From Mycolicibacterium litorale (GTDB lineage: Bacteria; Actinomycetota; Actinomycetes; Mycobacteriales; Mycobacteriaceae), in assembly GCA_002007745.1 (NCBI GenBank), contig CP019882.1, positions 558,001 through 622,000 of the forward strand: a DNA stretch of 64,000 nt, written 5' to 3'. Within the stretch, counting starts at the first letter, position 1. Each line of letters starts with the position of its first letter. The notes under the pieces are model-generated. The model saw nothing but the letters and a program-made list of their open reading frames with translations. It made no database searches and was not told the DNA's origin. Shown one piece after another: positions 1 to 9,172 of this stretch. Both the position numbers and the translations under genes were made by a program.

Positions 1-1
1 G

Positions 2-673
2 CTGGATATCGTCGCCGGAACCCACGCTGCCACATGGCAACTCGCCGCCATCGACCCGACCGATGACGGACACGCCGACTACACCGGACCGTTGCTGTCC
101 GACCTCGATTTCACGGCGTTCTCGCATTCCGCACTCGTACGCATCGCCGACGAGGTGGTGCTGCAGATGCATCTGCTCAACTTGTCCTTCGGTATCGCGG
201 TGCGCGCCAGGGCCAAGGACAACACCGAACTTGCGACCCAGATCTGCACCAAGCAGCTCACCGGCATCGCGGGGGTGGGCGCCGAACGCATCCGCCGGGC
301 CTTGAAGTTACCCAACGACTTCGACGGATTGACGAGGGTCCTCGAGCTGCATCCGCTGTTCAACCCCGCCGGTTATGTCGTCGCCGAAATCGAAGGTGGC
401 CGCCTCCATGTGCACCGGTCGCCGGCTCACGAGGACGGGTCGTGGATCTCGCTGTGCTCGCCGGCCTCCCCGGAGCCGTTGCAGGCCATCGCCACCGCGG
501 TCGACCCGCACATCGCGGTAACCCTGACCGGCACCGACGACGAATGGACCGCCGAGTTCGAGAAGTCGGACACCGCGGCCAAAGAAGCTCCCGAGGTGCA
601 AGTCACTAAGTTCAGCCTCGGTGCCACCTTCGAATTCGAGGAGCGTCGCTCCATTCCGCTGACCGTGGTCTGA
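2..673 (+). CDS. Conserved protein of unknown function, 5' end outside window
   Basis: The reading frame is open from base 2 of the window to the TGA at 671-673, so the gene begins upstream and at least 223 codons are seen. An internal ATG at 92 could be taken as a start, but the codons before it are in frame and coding-like, so the gene is called partial. The product looks soluble, with no membrane segment. It is mixed alpha/beta in character and carries an acidic C-terminal part before the ending SIPLTVV. I recognise no family and assign no function. The next gene follows after about 137 bases on the same strand. Confidence 0.7.
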   Translation: MDIVAGTHAATWQLAAIDPTDDGHADYTGPLLSDLDFTAFSHSALVRIADEVVLQMHLLNLSFGIAVRARAKDNTELATQICTKQLTGIAGVGAERIRRALKLPNDFDGLTRVLELHPLFNPAGYVVAEIEGGRLHVHRSPAHEDGSWISLCSPASPEPLQAIATAVDPHIAVTLTGTDDEWTAEFEKSDTAAKEAPEVQVTKFSLGATFEFEERRSIPLTVV

Positions 674-809
674 GCGGTACGGGACTCGCCTGCCTACTGC
701 ACGGCCGTCTCCGAGTAGTGCGCCATGACCTCGACGACGACGCCTGATTTCGCGGGCGGCGAAGATCAACTTGTCGACGTGACCGCCGACGGCGCGCACA
801 CTGGCAGCT

Positions 810-1211
810 ATGGAGAACAAAGGACCGTTCGGCTTCGACCCCGACGACTTCGACCGCGCCGTCCGCGAAGCCGGCGAAGGTCTGCGTGACGCTTTCGGCC
901 GGTTCCTGACGACATCCGGGGAATCGGCCGGGTTCGGCGTGCTGTTCGACGAATTCACCCGCCGTACGCGGCCGCGGGCTCAGCCCGAAACCGCGGGCGA
1001 GGCCGGGGACGGTGTCTGGGCCATCTACACCACCGATCCCGGCGGCAAGGCGCACGTCGAGCAGGTCTATCAGAACGAACTCGACGCGCTGCGGGCCAAC
1101 AAACACAACACCGACGCCAACCGCAGCGTCCGGTTCCTGCCGTACGGCATCGACGTCAGCGTCCTGGACGGACCCGAGAACGCCGACGTCGATGCCGACG
1201 AGAGCGACTAG
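810..1211 (+). CDS. Small conserved acidic protein, function unknown
   Basis: A 133-residue soluble protein starting MENKGPFGFDPDDFDRAV. The N-terminal third is charged and helical. Residues about 70-115 form a compact region including VWAIYTTDPGG and VRFLPYGIDVSVL, followed by a very acidic tail. Codon use is typical of the window, with strong GC at third positions, which supports a real gene. No signal peptide, membrane segment or known motif is visible. The gene ends 6 bases before the stop of the convergent alcohol dehydrogenase gene. Function is not recognisable from sequence. Confidence 0.6.
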   Translation: MENKGPFGFDPDDFDRAVREAGEGLRDAFGRFLTTSGESAGFGVLFDEFTRRTRPRAQPETAGEAGDGVWAIYTTDPGGKAHVEQVYQNELDALRANKHNTDANRSVRFLPYGIDVSVLDGPENADVDADESD

Positions 1212-1217
1212 CTGCGG

Positions 1218-2231
1218 CTAGGTCGTCAGGACCATGCGGTAGCGGGCACGGCCCTCGTCCATCGCGGCGTAGGCCTCCGCCGCCTGGGCCAGCGGCCGCT
1301 CCTCGATGCGGGCCCGCACCCCGGACAGCACCGCGAAATGCATGGTGTCCTCGATGTCGGCCGACGTGCCCGAGGGATGGCCGATCACGCTGTAGTTACC
1401 GAAGATCAGGTCGCCCGGGGTGATCGGTAGCGGGTCGAAGGTGGCCCCCACGATCACCAGTTCGCCTTGCGGCGCCAAGCCGCCGACGGTGGCCGCCATG
1501 GCTGCTGAGTTGGCTGCTGTGGCCAGCACGACCTGAGCGCCACCGAGTGCCTGCAGCGCGGCGGCGACGTCGCCGGCGGTCGAGTCGATGTAGTGATGCG
1601 CACCCAGCTCTTTGGCGTCCTGGGCTTTGCCCGCCCCGCGCGCGATCGCGATGGTCTCGAAGCCCATCGCCCGCGCCCACTGCACACCGAGGTGCCCGAG
1701 CCCGCCGAGCCCCAGCACGGCGACCCGGTCTCCGGCGACCGCGGCGGTGGTGCGTAGCGCGTTATACGTCGTCACCCCAGCACAACCCATGGGCGCGGCC
1801 TCGGCAAAGGACAAGCCGTCGGGGATCCGCGCGATCGCCGTAGCCGGCACGGTCACCGACTCGGCGTACCCGCCGGGGTAGTGCCAGCTGGGGATCTGCC
1901 CGTTGACGCACTGCATGAACTGACCTTTGCGGCAGGGCAGGCACTTGTTGCAGTTGCCGCCGAACCAGCCCACCGCGACGCGGTCGCCGACGGCGAACCC
2001 GTCGACCCCCGAGCCGACCTCGGCGACGGTCCCGGCGATCTCGTGTCCGGGTGTGAGCGGCCAGGTCAGATTGGGGAAAGCGCCGTTGACGAAGGCGTGG
2101 TCGGTGCCGCAGACGCCGCAGGCGTTGACGGCAATGCGCACATGGCCGGCGGCGGGGGATTCGGTGACCACTTGCACCAACTCCAGCGGTTGCCCGGCCG
2201 ATTTCACGTGTACAGCGTGGTGGGTGGCCAT
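1218..2231 (-). CDS. Zinc-dependent alcohol dehydrogenase (MDR superfamily)
   Basis: A 337-residue medium-chain dehydrogenase that would oxidise or reduce alcohols and aldehydes with NAD(P). The catalytic zinc site is visible as CGVCGTDH and GHEIAGTV. The structural-zinc loop is CNKCLPCRKGQFMQC, with four cysteines. The Rossmann fold carries VLGLGGLGHLG. Length is normal for the class-III/AdhA-like group. I chose ATG at 2231. A GTG one codon upstream is also possible, and a GGGAG ribosome site lies just before both. It is divergent from adhE across a 127-base region with inverted repeats, which suggests shared control. The natural substrate cannot be read from sequence. Confidence 0.9.
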   Translation of the reverse strand: MATHHAVHVKSAGQPLELVQVVTESPAAGHVRIAVNACGVCGTDHAFVNGAFPNLTWPLTPGHEIAGTVAEVGSGVDGFAVGDRVAVGWFGGNCNKCLPCRKGQFMQCVNGQIPSWHYPGGYAESVTVPATAIARIPDGLSFAEAAPMGCAGVTTYNALRTTAAVAGDRVAVLGLGGLGHLGVQWARAMGFETIAIARGAGKAQDAKELGAHHYIDSTAGDVAAALQALGGAQVVLATAANSAAMAATVGGLAPQGELVIVGATFDPLPITPGDLIFGNYSVIGHPSGTSADIEDTMHFAVLSGVRARIEERPLAQAAEAYAAMDEGRARYRMVLTT

Positions 2232-2256
2232 CACTCTCCCTAGTTGTTGTAGCCAG

Positions 2257-2284
2257 TGCTGAGTTCACTCAGCTTAACTCAGCA
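2257..2284. promoter_or_regulatory. Inverted-repeat operator candidate between divergent alcohol dehydrogenase genes
   Basis: TGCTGAGTT at 2257-2265 and AACTCAGCA at 2276-2284 form a perfect 9-base inverted repeat with a 10-base spacer. A nested palindrome, GCTGAGT-TC-ACTCAGC, lies at 2258-2273. Both sit in the short divergent region between the zinc ADH (start 2231) and adhE (start 2359). This is the expected place for a dimeric repressor controlling both genes. The regulator is not identified. Confidence 0.5.
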
Positions 2285-2288
2285 TAAA

Positions 2289-2302
2289 GGGTCTTTGATC
2301 CC
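2289..2302. promoter_or_regulatory. Weak DosR-like palindrome upstream of adhE
   Basis: GGGTCTTTGATCCC matches 11 of 14 positions of the core GGGACTWWAGTCCC recognised by the mycobacterial hypoxia regulator DosR. It lies 57 bases upstream of the adhE start. AdhE is a fermentative enzyme, so hypoxic control would make sense. The match has lost symmetry at three central positions and could be chance. Confidence 0.25.
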
Positions 2303-2358
2303 TATATCTTCCGGCACCGGCGGACTTACGATCCCCGAATCTTGCGAGAGGTACCGCC

Positions 2359-4959
2359 ATGAACCGGACACTGGACCACACCCCACTCCAGACCGACGAC
2401 GTGCGCGAAGGCGAGATCGACGCGGTTGTCGACACCGCCGCGCAGGCCGCCCGGGAGTTCCGTGAACTCGGCCAGGAACAGGTCGACCACATCGTGGAGG
2501 CCATGGTCCGCGCGGGAGTGCGCGCCGCCGGCGAACTCGCTGCCCTGGCCATCGAGGAGACCGGGTTCGGCGTCTTCGAGGACAAGGTCGTCAAGAACTA
2601 CGTGGCCACCGAGTTCCTGCACGACTACCTGCGGGACAAGAAGTCGGTGGGCGTGGTCGACGAGGACGTCGAGCACAACATCGTCTACGTCGCTGAGCCC
2701 ATCGGCGTGGTGCTGGCGATCACGCCGGTCACCAACCCCACGTCCACGGTGCTGTTCAAGGCGATCGTCGCGGCCAAAACCCGTAACGCCGTGCTCTTCC
2801 GGCCGTCGCCGTATGCGGTGCGTAGTTGCGAGCGCGCGGTGGAGATCCTGCGGGAGGCGGGCGAGGCGGCGGGGATGCCGCCGGGCGCACTGCAGGTGAT
2901 TCCCGACGCCGCCCACGAGATCACCCACTACCTGTTTCGGCATCCGAAGGTCGACTTCATCTGGGTGACCGGCGGGCCACGGATCGTCGCGCTGGCCAAC
3001 CAAGCGGGAAAGCCCGCCCTGAGCGTGGGACCCGGCAACGCGCCGATCTACATCCACAAGACCGCCGACGTGCGCGGTGCCGTCGTCGACATCTTGATCT
3101 CCAAGACCTTTGACTCGTCGGTGATTTGCCCCGCTGAGCAGACCTGCATCATCGACCACGAAATCTACGACCGGATGATCGCCGAGTTCGAGCAGATGGG
3201 CGCCCATCTGCTCACCGAGGACGAAGCCGCCAGGATCGCCGAATTCGCCTTCGGCTGCGGCGAGAAGATCGCCATGGACGCCGTCGGCCAGAATGCGCCC
3301 GAGCTGGCCACCCGGGCCGGATTCAGTGTGGGGCCAACGGTCAAAGTGTTATTGGCGCCATTGCCGGCCGACCTGCACGAGCTGGCCACCCACCCGTTGG
3401 TCGCCGAAAAGTTGATGCCGGTGCTCGGTGTGGTCCGGGCCCGTGACGTCCAGCACGCCATCGACGTCGCCGTGCTGGTCACCGAGCACGGCGGCCTGGG
3501 CCACACCTCGGCGATCTACGCCGACGACCAAGAAGTCGTCGACGCCTACAGCCTTGCCGTGCGTACCGGCCGCATCTTGGTCAACGCGCCCACGGCAGTC
3601 GGCGCGCTCGGCGGTGTGTACAACAATCTCACGCCCACCTTCTCGCTGGGCTGCGGCACCTGGGGTGGCTCGAGCAGCACCGAGAACGTCAACTACCGGC
3701 AGCTGCTCAACATCAAGACCGTCGCGCAACGCCGCACCCCACCGCAATGGTTCAGGGTGCCGTCGAACACTTACTTCAACGCTGGAGCCCTGGACAATCT
3801 GCGCGAACTCGACTGCGAGACGGTGGTTGTCGTCACTGACGCGTTGACCGACGAGCGCGGTGTGGTCGATCTGCTGCGCAGCAAGCTCGGTGCCCGGCAC
3901 GTGCAGACGTTCAGCGAGGTCACCCCGGAGCCAGACGAAGCGACGATCCGACGCGGCGTCGCACTGCTGGAGCGGGCGCAGCCCGGCGCGCTGATCGCCG
4001 TTGGCGGCGGCTCCGTGCTCGACGCAGGCAAGGCGATGCGGCTGTTCTATGAACATCCGGAGAAGACACTCGACGAGCTGACTATGCCGTTCCTGGATCC
4101 GCGTAAGCGCGTGGCCAACTATCCCACCGACCGACACCGGCTCCAATTGATCGCCATCCCAACGACCTCCGGAACCGGGTCGGAGGTGTCCCCGGCCGCG
4201 GTGCTGACCGTCGACGGCAGGAAGCAGACCTTGGTCGACTACAGCCTGGTGCCGGAGATGGCAATCGTCGATCCCGTCCTGACATCGTCCATGCCGGCGT
4301 CGCTGACCGCCGACACCGGCGTCGACGCGCTGACCCATGCATTGGAAGCCGCGGTATCGATCTTCGCCTCGCCCTACACCGACGCGCTGTGCGCGCAGGC
4401 GGCACGGCTGATCGTCGATGCGCTGCCCCGGGCCTACCGCGATGCCGACGACATCGAAGCACGCACCGCGATGTCGAACGCCGCCACCCTGGCCGGCTTG
4501 GCGTTTGCCAATGCCTTCGTCGGCACCAACCACGCGTTGGCGCACGCCACTGGTGCCGCGTTCGGCATCCCGCACGGGCGGGCCAACGCCATCTTCCTCC
4601 CACATGTTTTGCGGTACAACGCATCTCTGCCGAGCAAGTTCATGCCCGCACCCGGATACTCCGCCTATATCGCTCCGGAGAAGTACGCCCTGATCGGAGC
4701 TCTGATCTTCGGCGGCCACGACGCCGAGGACAGCCGTAACAGGCTCTTCGCCGGCGTCGACGACCTGCTGGCACGGTTGGACATGCCGCGCTCGTTGCGC
4801 GAATTCGGGGTGGCAGAAGACACATTCACCGACGCGCTGCCCGCCCTGGCGATGACGGCGTTCGAGGATCTGTCCAACCGCACCAACCCCCGGATGCCAT
4901 TGGTAAGCGAGATCAGCGAACTGCTGCGGCTCGGCTACTACGGCCCGGCGGGCGACTAA
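2359..4959 (+). CDS. adhE: Bifunctional acetaldehyde-CoA/alcohol dehydrogenase AdhE
   Basis: The 866-residue fusion has the usual AdhE architecture and length. Residues 1 to about 440 are a CoA-acylating aldehyde dehydrogenase with the catalytic cysteine in SSVICPAEQ. The C-terminal half is an iron-dependent alcohol dehydrogenase with the NAD-binding GGGSVLDAGKAM motif and the metal-ligand region around TNHALAHATGAAFGIPHG. It reduces acetyl-CoA to acetaldehyde and then ethanol while regenerating NAD, a cytoplasmic fermentative step. AdhE usually forms long filaments called spirosomes. The ATG at 2359 follows the AGAGG-containing leader. Its stop overlaps the stop of the convergent small gene by a few bases. 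Inverted repeats upstream suggest regulated expression. Confidence 0.95.
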   Translation: MNRTLDHTPLQTDDVREGEIDAVVDTAAQAAREFRELGQEQVDHIVEAMVRAGVRAAGELAALAIEETGFGVFEDKVVKNYVATEFLHDYLRDKKSVGVVDEDVEHNIVYVAEPIGVVLAITPVTNPTSTVLFKAIVAAKTRNAVLFRPSPYAVRSCERAVEILREAGEAAGMPPGALQVIPDAAHEITHYLFRHPKVDFIWVTGGPRIVALANQAGKPALSVGPGNAPIYIHKTADVRGAVVDILISKTFDSSVICPAEQTCIIDHEIYDRMIAEFEQMGAHLLTEDEAARIAEFAFGCGEKIAMDAVGQNAPELATRAGFSVGPTVKVLLAPLPADLHELATHPLVAEKLMPVLGVVRARDVQHAIDVAVLVTEHGGLGHTSAIYADDQEVVDAYSLAVRTGRILVNAPTAVGALGGVYNNLTPTFSLGCGTWGGSSSTENVNYRQLLNIKTVAQRRTPPQWFRVPSNTYFNAGALDNLRELDCETVVVVTDALTDERGVVDLLRSKLGARHVQTFSEVTPEPDEATIRRGVALLERAQPGALIAVGGGSVLDAGKAMRLFYEHPEKTLDELTMPFLDPRKRVANYPTDRHRLQLIAIPTTSGTGSEVSPAAVLTVDGRKQTLVDYSLVPEMAIVDPVLTSSMPASLTADTGVDALTHALEAAVSIFASPYTDALCAQAARLIVDALPRAYRDADDIEARTAMSNAATLAGLAFANAFVGTNHALAHATGAAFGIPHGRANAIFLPHVLRYNASLPSKFMPAPGYSAYIAPEKYALIGALIFGGHDAEDSRNRLFAGVDDLLARLDMPRSLREFGVAEDTFTDALPALAMTAFEDLSNRTNPRMPLVSEISELLRLGYYGPAGD

Positions 4960-5177
4960 TCGAAGTCCGGACCGACGTTGGTGTTGGCCGGCTCGCCGGG
5001 AGCGTGGTTGGGCTCGGCAGACAGATGATCCCAGCGATCCGGCTGGTAGTAGTCCGACCAGCGACCTGGAGTCGAATAGTGCACGGCCAGCACCCCACCC
5101 GCGAAAAATTCATAGATGTCGCCGTCACCGCACTCGTGCGGCGTGTCCTCATCGGCGAGCCAAACCTTGAATGCCAT
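4956..5177 (-). CDS. Small acidic protein, function unknown
   Basis: A 73-residue protein beginning MAFKVWLADEDTPHECGDGD and rich in Trp, Tyr and acidic residues, with no signal peptide or membrane segment. It converges on adhE with a 3-4 base overlap of the stops and starts 50 bases from the divergent phenolic acid decarboxylase. Composition and third-position GC look coding. The family is not recognised, and because of its size it may be a non-conserved gene. Confidence 0.5.
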   Translation of the reverse strand: MAFKVWLADEDTPHECGDGDIYEFFAGGVLAVHYSTPGRWSDYYQPDRWDHLSAEPNHAPGEPANTNVGPDFD

Positions 5178-5227
5178 AACGGCAGTATGCCCGGTTTGAG
5201 GTCGGTTACCGTGGGCACGCCAACCAA

Positions 5228-5746
5228 ATGCCCAGCATCGAGCACCCGATCCCCACCCAAGAATTGTCCGGCATCACCGGTCACCGGTTCATCTACACCT
5301 ACGCCAACGGCTGGCAGTACGAGATGTACGTCAAGAACGCCCACACCATCGACTACCGCATCCACTCCGGCCACGTCGGCGGGCGTTGGGTCAAGGGTCA
5401 GGAGGTCGACTTGGTGCAACTTGACGACGACAGCTTCAAGATCTCCTGGACCGAGCCCACCGGGACGTCGGTCGCCGTCAACGTCATGCCAGGCAAGCGC
5501 CGCCTGCACGGCGTGATCTTCTTTCCCCGGTGGATCCGGGAACACGGCGAGCGCACCGTGTGCTTCCAGAACGACCATCTGGACCAGATGCGGACGTATC
5601 GCGACGAGGGGCCGACCTATCCGATCTACGTCGTGCCGGAATTCGCCTACATCACCTTGTTCGAGCATGTCGGTGAGGACGACGAATCGGTGATCGACGT
5701 GGCGCCCGGTGAGCTACCCGCCGGCTGGGCTGAGCGGACAAACTGA
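5228..5746 (+). CDS. padC: Phenolic acid decarboxylase
   Basis: The 172-residue protein aligns from memory along its whole length with bacterial phenolic acid decarboxylases. These remove CO2 from ferulic, p-coumaric and caffeic acids to give vinylphenols, without a cofactor. Family landmarks are intact: [44 protein letters not shown] and QNDHLDQM. The catalytic pair Tyr11/Tyr13 of the Bacillus enzyme corresponds to Tyr23/Tyr25 here, Arg41 to Arg53 and Glu64 to Glu76. An N-terminal extension of about 12 residues precedes the core. It probably serves detoxification of plant phenolics. No PadR-type repressor is seen next to it. Confidence 0.93.
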   Translation: MPSIEHPIPTQELSGITGHRFIYTYANGWQYEMYVKNAHTIDYRIHSGHVGGRWVKGQEVDLVQLDDDSFKISWTEPTGTSVAVNVMPGKRRLHGVIFFPRWIREHGERTVCFQNDHLDQMRTYRDEGPTYPIYVVPEFAYITLFEHVGEDDESVIDVAPGELPAGWAERTN

Positions 5747-5756
5747 GCCGGCGTAG

Positions 5757-7496
5757 CTAGTCGAGGATGCGCCGGGCGACGTTGGTGCTCACCAGGTCGA
5801 GAAGCTCGTCGCCGCGTCCAGCCAGGATGGTGCGGATCGCGTACACCGTGAAACCCTTGGCCTGCTCGGCGGAAATAGCTGGCGGGATGGACAGCTCCTG
5901 CCGCGCCACCACGACGTCGATGAGCGCCGGACCATCGTGGGCGAACGCATCGGCGACCGCCTGCTCCAGATCAGCGGGCTGCTCGACGCGGCGACCGAAG
6001 ATTCCCATCGCGCGCGCGACAGCGCCGAAATCGGGGTTCTTCAATTCGGTGCCGAAGTTCACCACGCCGGCGGCCTTCATCTCCAGTTCGACGAAGTTCA
6101 GCGACGAGTTGTTGAACACGATCAGCTTGACGGGCAGATTGCTCTGCACCAACGTGAGCAGTTCACCGAAAAGCATGGCCAGCCCGCCGTCCCCGGCCAG
6201 TGCGACGACCTGCCGCCCCGGGAAGGCGGTCTGAGCGCCGATCGCGTGCGGCAACGCACATGCCATGGTGCCGTGGGTGAACGATCCGGACAGCCGTCGG
6301 CGCCCGTTCATCGTCAGGTAACGCGCCGTCCAGATGGTCGGGGATCCGACATCGAAGGTGAAGACAGCGTCGTCCGCGGCCAGCCGATCCACCACGCCGG
6401 CAACGTATTCCGGTCGTATCGGGGTGCGGTCGCGATCGTTGACCGCCAACGAGTCCAACGATTTTCGGGTGCGCCGGTAATGATTGAGCGAGCGATCCAG
6501 ATGGGTGCGGTCGGTCTTGGGCGACAACAGCGGCAGCAGCGCCTCGATCGTGTCCTTGACGTCACCGACCAGCCCCAGGTCGACCGGCGTGCGCCGGCCG
6601 AGATGGCTGCCGCGAATGTCCACCTGGATGACGCGGGCGTCTTCCGGATAGAACTGCGAGTAGGGGAAGTCGGTGCCCAGCATCAGCAGTACGTCGGCTT
6701 CTTTGATCGCCTTATAGCCGGAGGCGAATCCGAGTAGTCCGGTCATCCCCACGTCGAACGGGTTGTCGTATTCGATGTGTTCTTTGCCGCGGAAGGCGTG
6801 CACGATCGGCGCGTTCAAGGTCTCGGCAAGCTGAATCAATTCGGCGTGCGCCCCAGCCGTTCCCGCGCCGCCGAGGATGGTCACCCGCGATCCCCAGTTG
6901 AGAATGTCAGCCGCCCGGCGCAGCGACAGGTCGTCGGGACGGATCACCGAGCGGGTGGGCAACACCGGTCGGATGTTCCATTCCCGGTCGGGTAGCCGGC
7001 CCAGGAAAACCTCACCCGGGATGACGAGCACCGCGACGCCGTTCTCCTCCACGGCGGTCCGCATCGCGATCTCCACCAGACGCGGTGCCATCTCCGGAGT
7101 GCTGACCAGTTCGCAGTACACGCTGCACTCGCGAAACAGATCCTGCGGATGGGTCTCCTGGAAGTAACCGGTGCCGACTTCGTTCATCGGGATGTGCGCA
7201 GCGATGGCGAGCACCGGGACCCGGGTGCGCTGGGCGTCGTACAGACCGTTGATCAGGTGGGTGTTACCGGGACCACAACTGCCGGCGCAGACCGCCAGCC
7301 GCCCGGTGAGCGCCGCCTCGGCGGTGGCGGCGAATGCGGCCGCCTCCTCGTGCCGTACGTGTTCCCAGGTGATGTCCCCGGAACGCCGGATGGCATCGGT
7401 GAACCCGTTGAGGCTGTCTCCGGGAAGGCCATACACGCGGCGAACGCCGCTGGCTGTCAGGGTCGAAAGAATGTGTTGCGCAACGGTTGTCACCAC
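5757..7496 (-). CDS. poxB: Thiamine-pyrophosphate pyruvate dehydrogenase (quinone), PoxB type
   Basis: The 579-residue enzyme resembles E. coli PoxB across its length. In that family pyruvate is decarboxylated to acetate and CO2, and electrons pass via FAD to membrane quinone. Visible landmarks are RHEEAAAFAA (TPP-activating Glu region), CAGSCGPGNTHLINGLYDA, SGYKAIKEADVLLMLGTDFPYSQFYP-type FAD region in the middle domain, and GDGGLAMLFGELLTLVQ with the following NNSS as the TPP/Mg site. The C-terminal segment corresponds to the membrane-binding alpha-peptide of PoxB. The GTG start overlaps the stop of the small membrane gene upstream (TAGTG), indicating translational coupling. Confidence 0.9.
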   Translation of the reverse strand: MVTTVAQHILSTLTASGVRRVYGLPGDSLNGFTDAIRRSGDITWEHVRHEEAAAFAATAEAALTGRLAVCAGSCGPGNTHLINGLYDAQRTRVPVLAIAAHIPMNEVGTGYFQETHPQDLFRECSVYCELVSTPEMAPRLVEIAMRTAVEENGVAVLVIPGEVFLGRLPDREWNIRPVLPTRSVIRPDDLSLRRAADILNWGSRVTILGGAGTAGAHAELIQLAETLNAPIVHAFRGKEHIEYDNPFDVGMTGLLGFASGYKAIKEADVLLMLGTDFPYSQFYPEDARVIQVDIRGSHLGRRTPVDLGLVGDVKDTIEALLPLLSPKTDRTHLDRSLNHYRRTRKSLDSLAVNDRDRTPIRPEYVAGVVDRLAADDAVFTFDVGSPTIWTARYLTMNGRRRLSGSFTHGTMACALPHAIGAQTAFPGRQVVALAGDGGLAMLFGELLTLVQSNLPVKLIVFNNSSLNFVELEMKAAGVVNFGTELKNPDFGAVARAMGIFGRRVEQPADLEQAVADAFAHDGPALIDVVVARQELSIPPAISAEQAKGFTVYAIRTILAGRGDELLDLVSTNVARRILD

Positions 7497-7750
7497 TACA
7501 CCGTACGGGTAGTCACCGTTGCCGCGCGAGCCGATTGGCCGGGCCTATCCTCACCACCGACGCCGTCTATGGCAAAGCACGCCAGACTCCCCAGGAAGGT
7601 GAGTGCCGTGACACCCGCCGCGAGGCCGGAAGGACCGGATCCGGCGCCCAGGGTGCTCAGGAACAGCGCGAATCCGACGACCGCGGTGAGCATGAGTAAC
7701 AGTCCGAGTGTGGGGAGGATCTCGCCGCCAGCACCATCTCTGTCGTCCAT
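7496..7750 (-). CDS. Small two-helix membrane protein coupled to poxB
   Basis: An 84-residue protein starting MDDRDGAGGEILPTLG with two hydrophobic segments, residues about 10-32 and 40-62, consistent with a hairpin membrane protein. ATG at 7750 is chosen over an upstream ATG at 7783 because AAGGAA lies 6 bases before it. The stop overlaps the GTG start of poxB in the sequence TAGTG, so the two are probably one transcription unit. PoxB acts at the membrane, so an accessory role is conceivable, but that is inference from position only. Confidence 0.6.
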   Translation of the reverse strand: MDDRDGAGGEILPTLGLLLMLTAVVGFALFLSTLGAGSGPSGLAAGVTALTFLGSLACFAIDGVGGEDRPGQSARAATVTTRTV

Positions 7751-7936
7751 AGCTTTCCTTCGCTCGCCAGGTAGTGATGGCATATATCCCCATTCCAGCG
7801 GCGGTTGAAACGCACAGCTGGACTACCTGCTAGCTGCAGTTGCACAACGGTGGCCAGCCCCAATGATGGCGACCCCCGTCGGCGGAAGACTTGGAGATGT
7901 CATCACGTACGGGGTGACACACGTAGGGAGTCGATT

Positions 7937-8185
7937 ATGAAGAAATCCACCATTGTCGCGACGGTCGCTGGTGCACTGATGGTTCTGGGTGTGGGGTCGG
8001 CCGGCCTCGCTGAAGCCACCGACACGTCACCGTCCTGCCCGACGGCGTACCAGTGCCTGCAATCAGGCACGGACCCGTTGGTTCCGTACGGCACCGATCC
8101 GAACGCTCCCTATGGCGTGGGGGCGTGGAACAGCCCGGTGCCCTATGGGCACGGCTCCAGCTCCTACACCGGCGGCGCCTACTGA
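7937..8185 (+). CDS. Small secreted protein with PYG repeats
   Basis: An 82-residue precursor. The start MKKSTIVATVAGALMVLGVG is a typical Sec signal peptide, with cleavage likely after AEA or nearby. The mature part is about 55 residues with two cysteines (CPTAYQC) and three short PYG-containing units: PLVPYGTDP, NAPYGVG and SPVPYGHG. ATG at 7937 is chosen over an in-frame upstream ATG at 7805 because GGGAG precedes it and the signal sequence starts there. It converges with the ABC operon, ending 3 bases from it. Function unknown; exported. Confidence 0.75.
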   Translation: MKKSTIVATVAGALMVLGVGSAGLAEATDTSPSCPTAYQCLQSGTDPLVPYGTDPNAPYGVGAWNSPVPYGHGSSSYTGGAY

Positions 8186-8188
8186 CGG

Positions 8189-9172
8189 CTAGAGCCGGGG
8201 ATGGTGACAGGCCACGAAATGCCCTGGCTCCAGCTCGGCCAGCGGTGGCTCTTCGGTGCGGCAGATGTCGGTGGCGAAGGGGCAGCGGGTGTGGAACCGG
8301 CACGCCGACGGCGGGTCGATCGGGCTGGGCACGTCACCCTCGAGCGTGATGCGCTCACGGGCCATGTTGCGTCGCGGGTCGGGAATCGGGACCGCCGACA
8401 GCAGCGCATTGGTGTAGGGGTGTAGCGGATGTTCGTAGAGCCCGTCGGCGTGCGAGTGCTCCACGACCTTGCCCAGGTACATCACCGCGACGCGGTCTGA
8501 GACGTGTCGGACCACGCCGAGATCGTGGGCGACGAACAAGTAGGACAAACCGAACTCGTCCTGCAGCTCCTCCAGCAGATTGACGATCTGCGCCTGTACC
8601 GACACGTCGAGGGCGGACACCGGCTCGTCGGCGATGATCAGCTTGGGCTGCAGGGCCAGGGCGCGGGCGATGCCAATGCGCTGGCGTTGTCCGCCGGAGA
8701 ACTCGTGCGGATAGCGGTTGTAGTGTTCGGCCTGCAGCCCGACCCGGTCGAGCAAGTGCTGTACTCGTCGCTTCAGTTCCGCACCGCTGGCCAGGCCGTA
8801 GGTTTCCAGCGAGTCGCCGATGATCTGCCCGACCCGCTTGCGGGGATTCAACGACGCGAACGGGTCCTGGAAAATCATCTGCATCTGCCGCCGCAGCGGC
8901 CGCAGATCGCGCCGCGACCGCCCGACGAGCTCCTGGCCTTCGAACCGGACCGAACCCGATGTCGGCGTCTCGAGCTGCAGGATCGCCCGGCACAATGTCG
9001 ATTTACCGCAGCCGGATTCGCCTACCAGGCCTAGGGTTTCGCCTTCTCGCAGGGTGAGGCTGACACCGTCGACGGCGCGGACCCGTGCCACCTCGCGGTC
9101 GATGACAATGCCGGACTTGATCGGGAAGTGCTTGACGAGGTCGGTGACCTCGAGCAGGGGATCGCCCTTCAT
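8189..9172 (-). CDS. dppF: Peptide ABC transporter ATP-binding protein (DppF/OppF type)
   Basis: A 327-residue ATPase with Walker [10 protein letters not shown], signature [15 protein letters not shown], Walker [13 protein letters not shown] and the C-terminal oligopeptide-transporter extension ending in the conserved cysteine-containing region [14 protein letters not shown]. It would energise import of di- or oligopeptides together with the neighbouring ATPase and two permeases. It is the last gene of a five-gene operon, and its ATG overlaps the stop of the preceding ATPase gene by 4 bases. Dpp versus Opp specificity cannot be decided from sequence, so the symbol marks the type only. Confidence 0.9.
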   Translation of the reverse strand: MKGDPLLEVTDLVKHFPIKSGIVIDREVARVRAVDGVSLTLREGETLGLVGESGCGKSTLCRAILQLETPTSGSVRFEGQELVGRSRRDLRPLRRQMQMIFQDPFASLNPRKRVGQIIGDSLETYGLASGAELKRRVQHLLDRVGLQAEHYNRYPHEFSGGQRQRIGIARALALQPKLIIADEPVSALDVSVQAQIVNLLEELQDEFGLSYLFVAHDLGVVRHVSDRVAVMYLGKVVEHSHADGLYEHPLHPYTNALLSAVPIPDPRRNMARERITLEGDVPSPIDPPSACRFHTRCPFATDICRTEEPPLAELEPGHFVACHHPRL

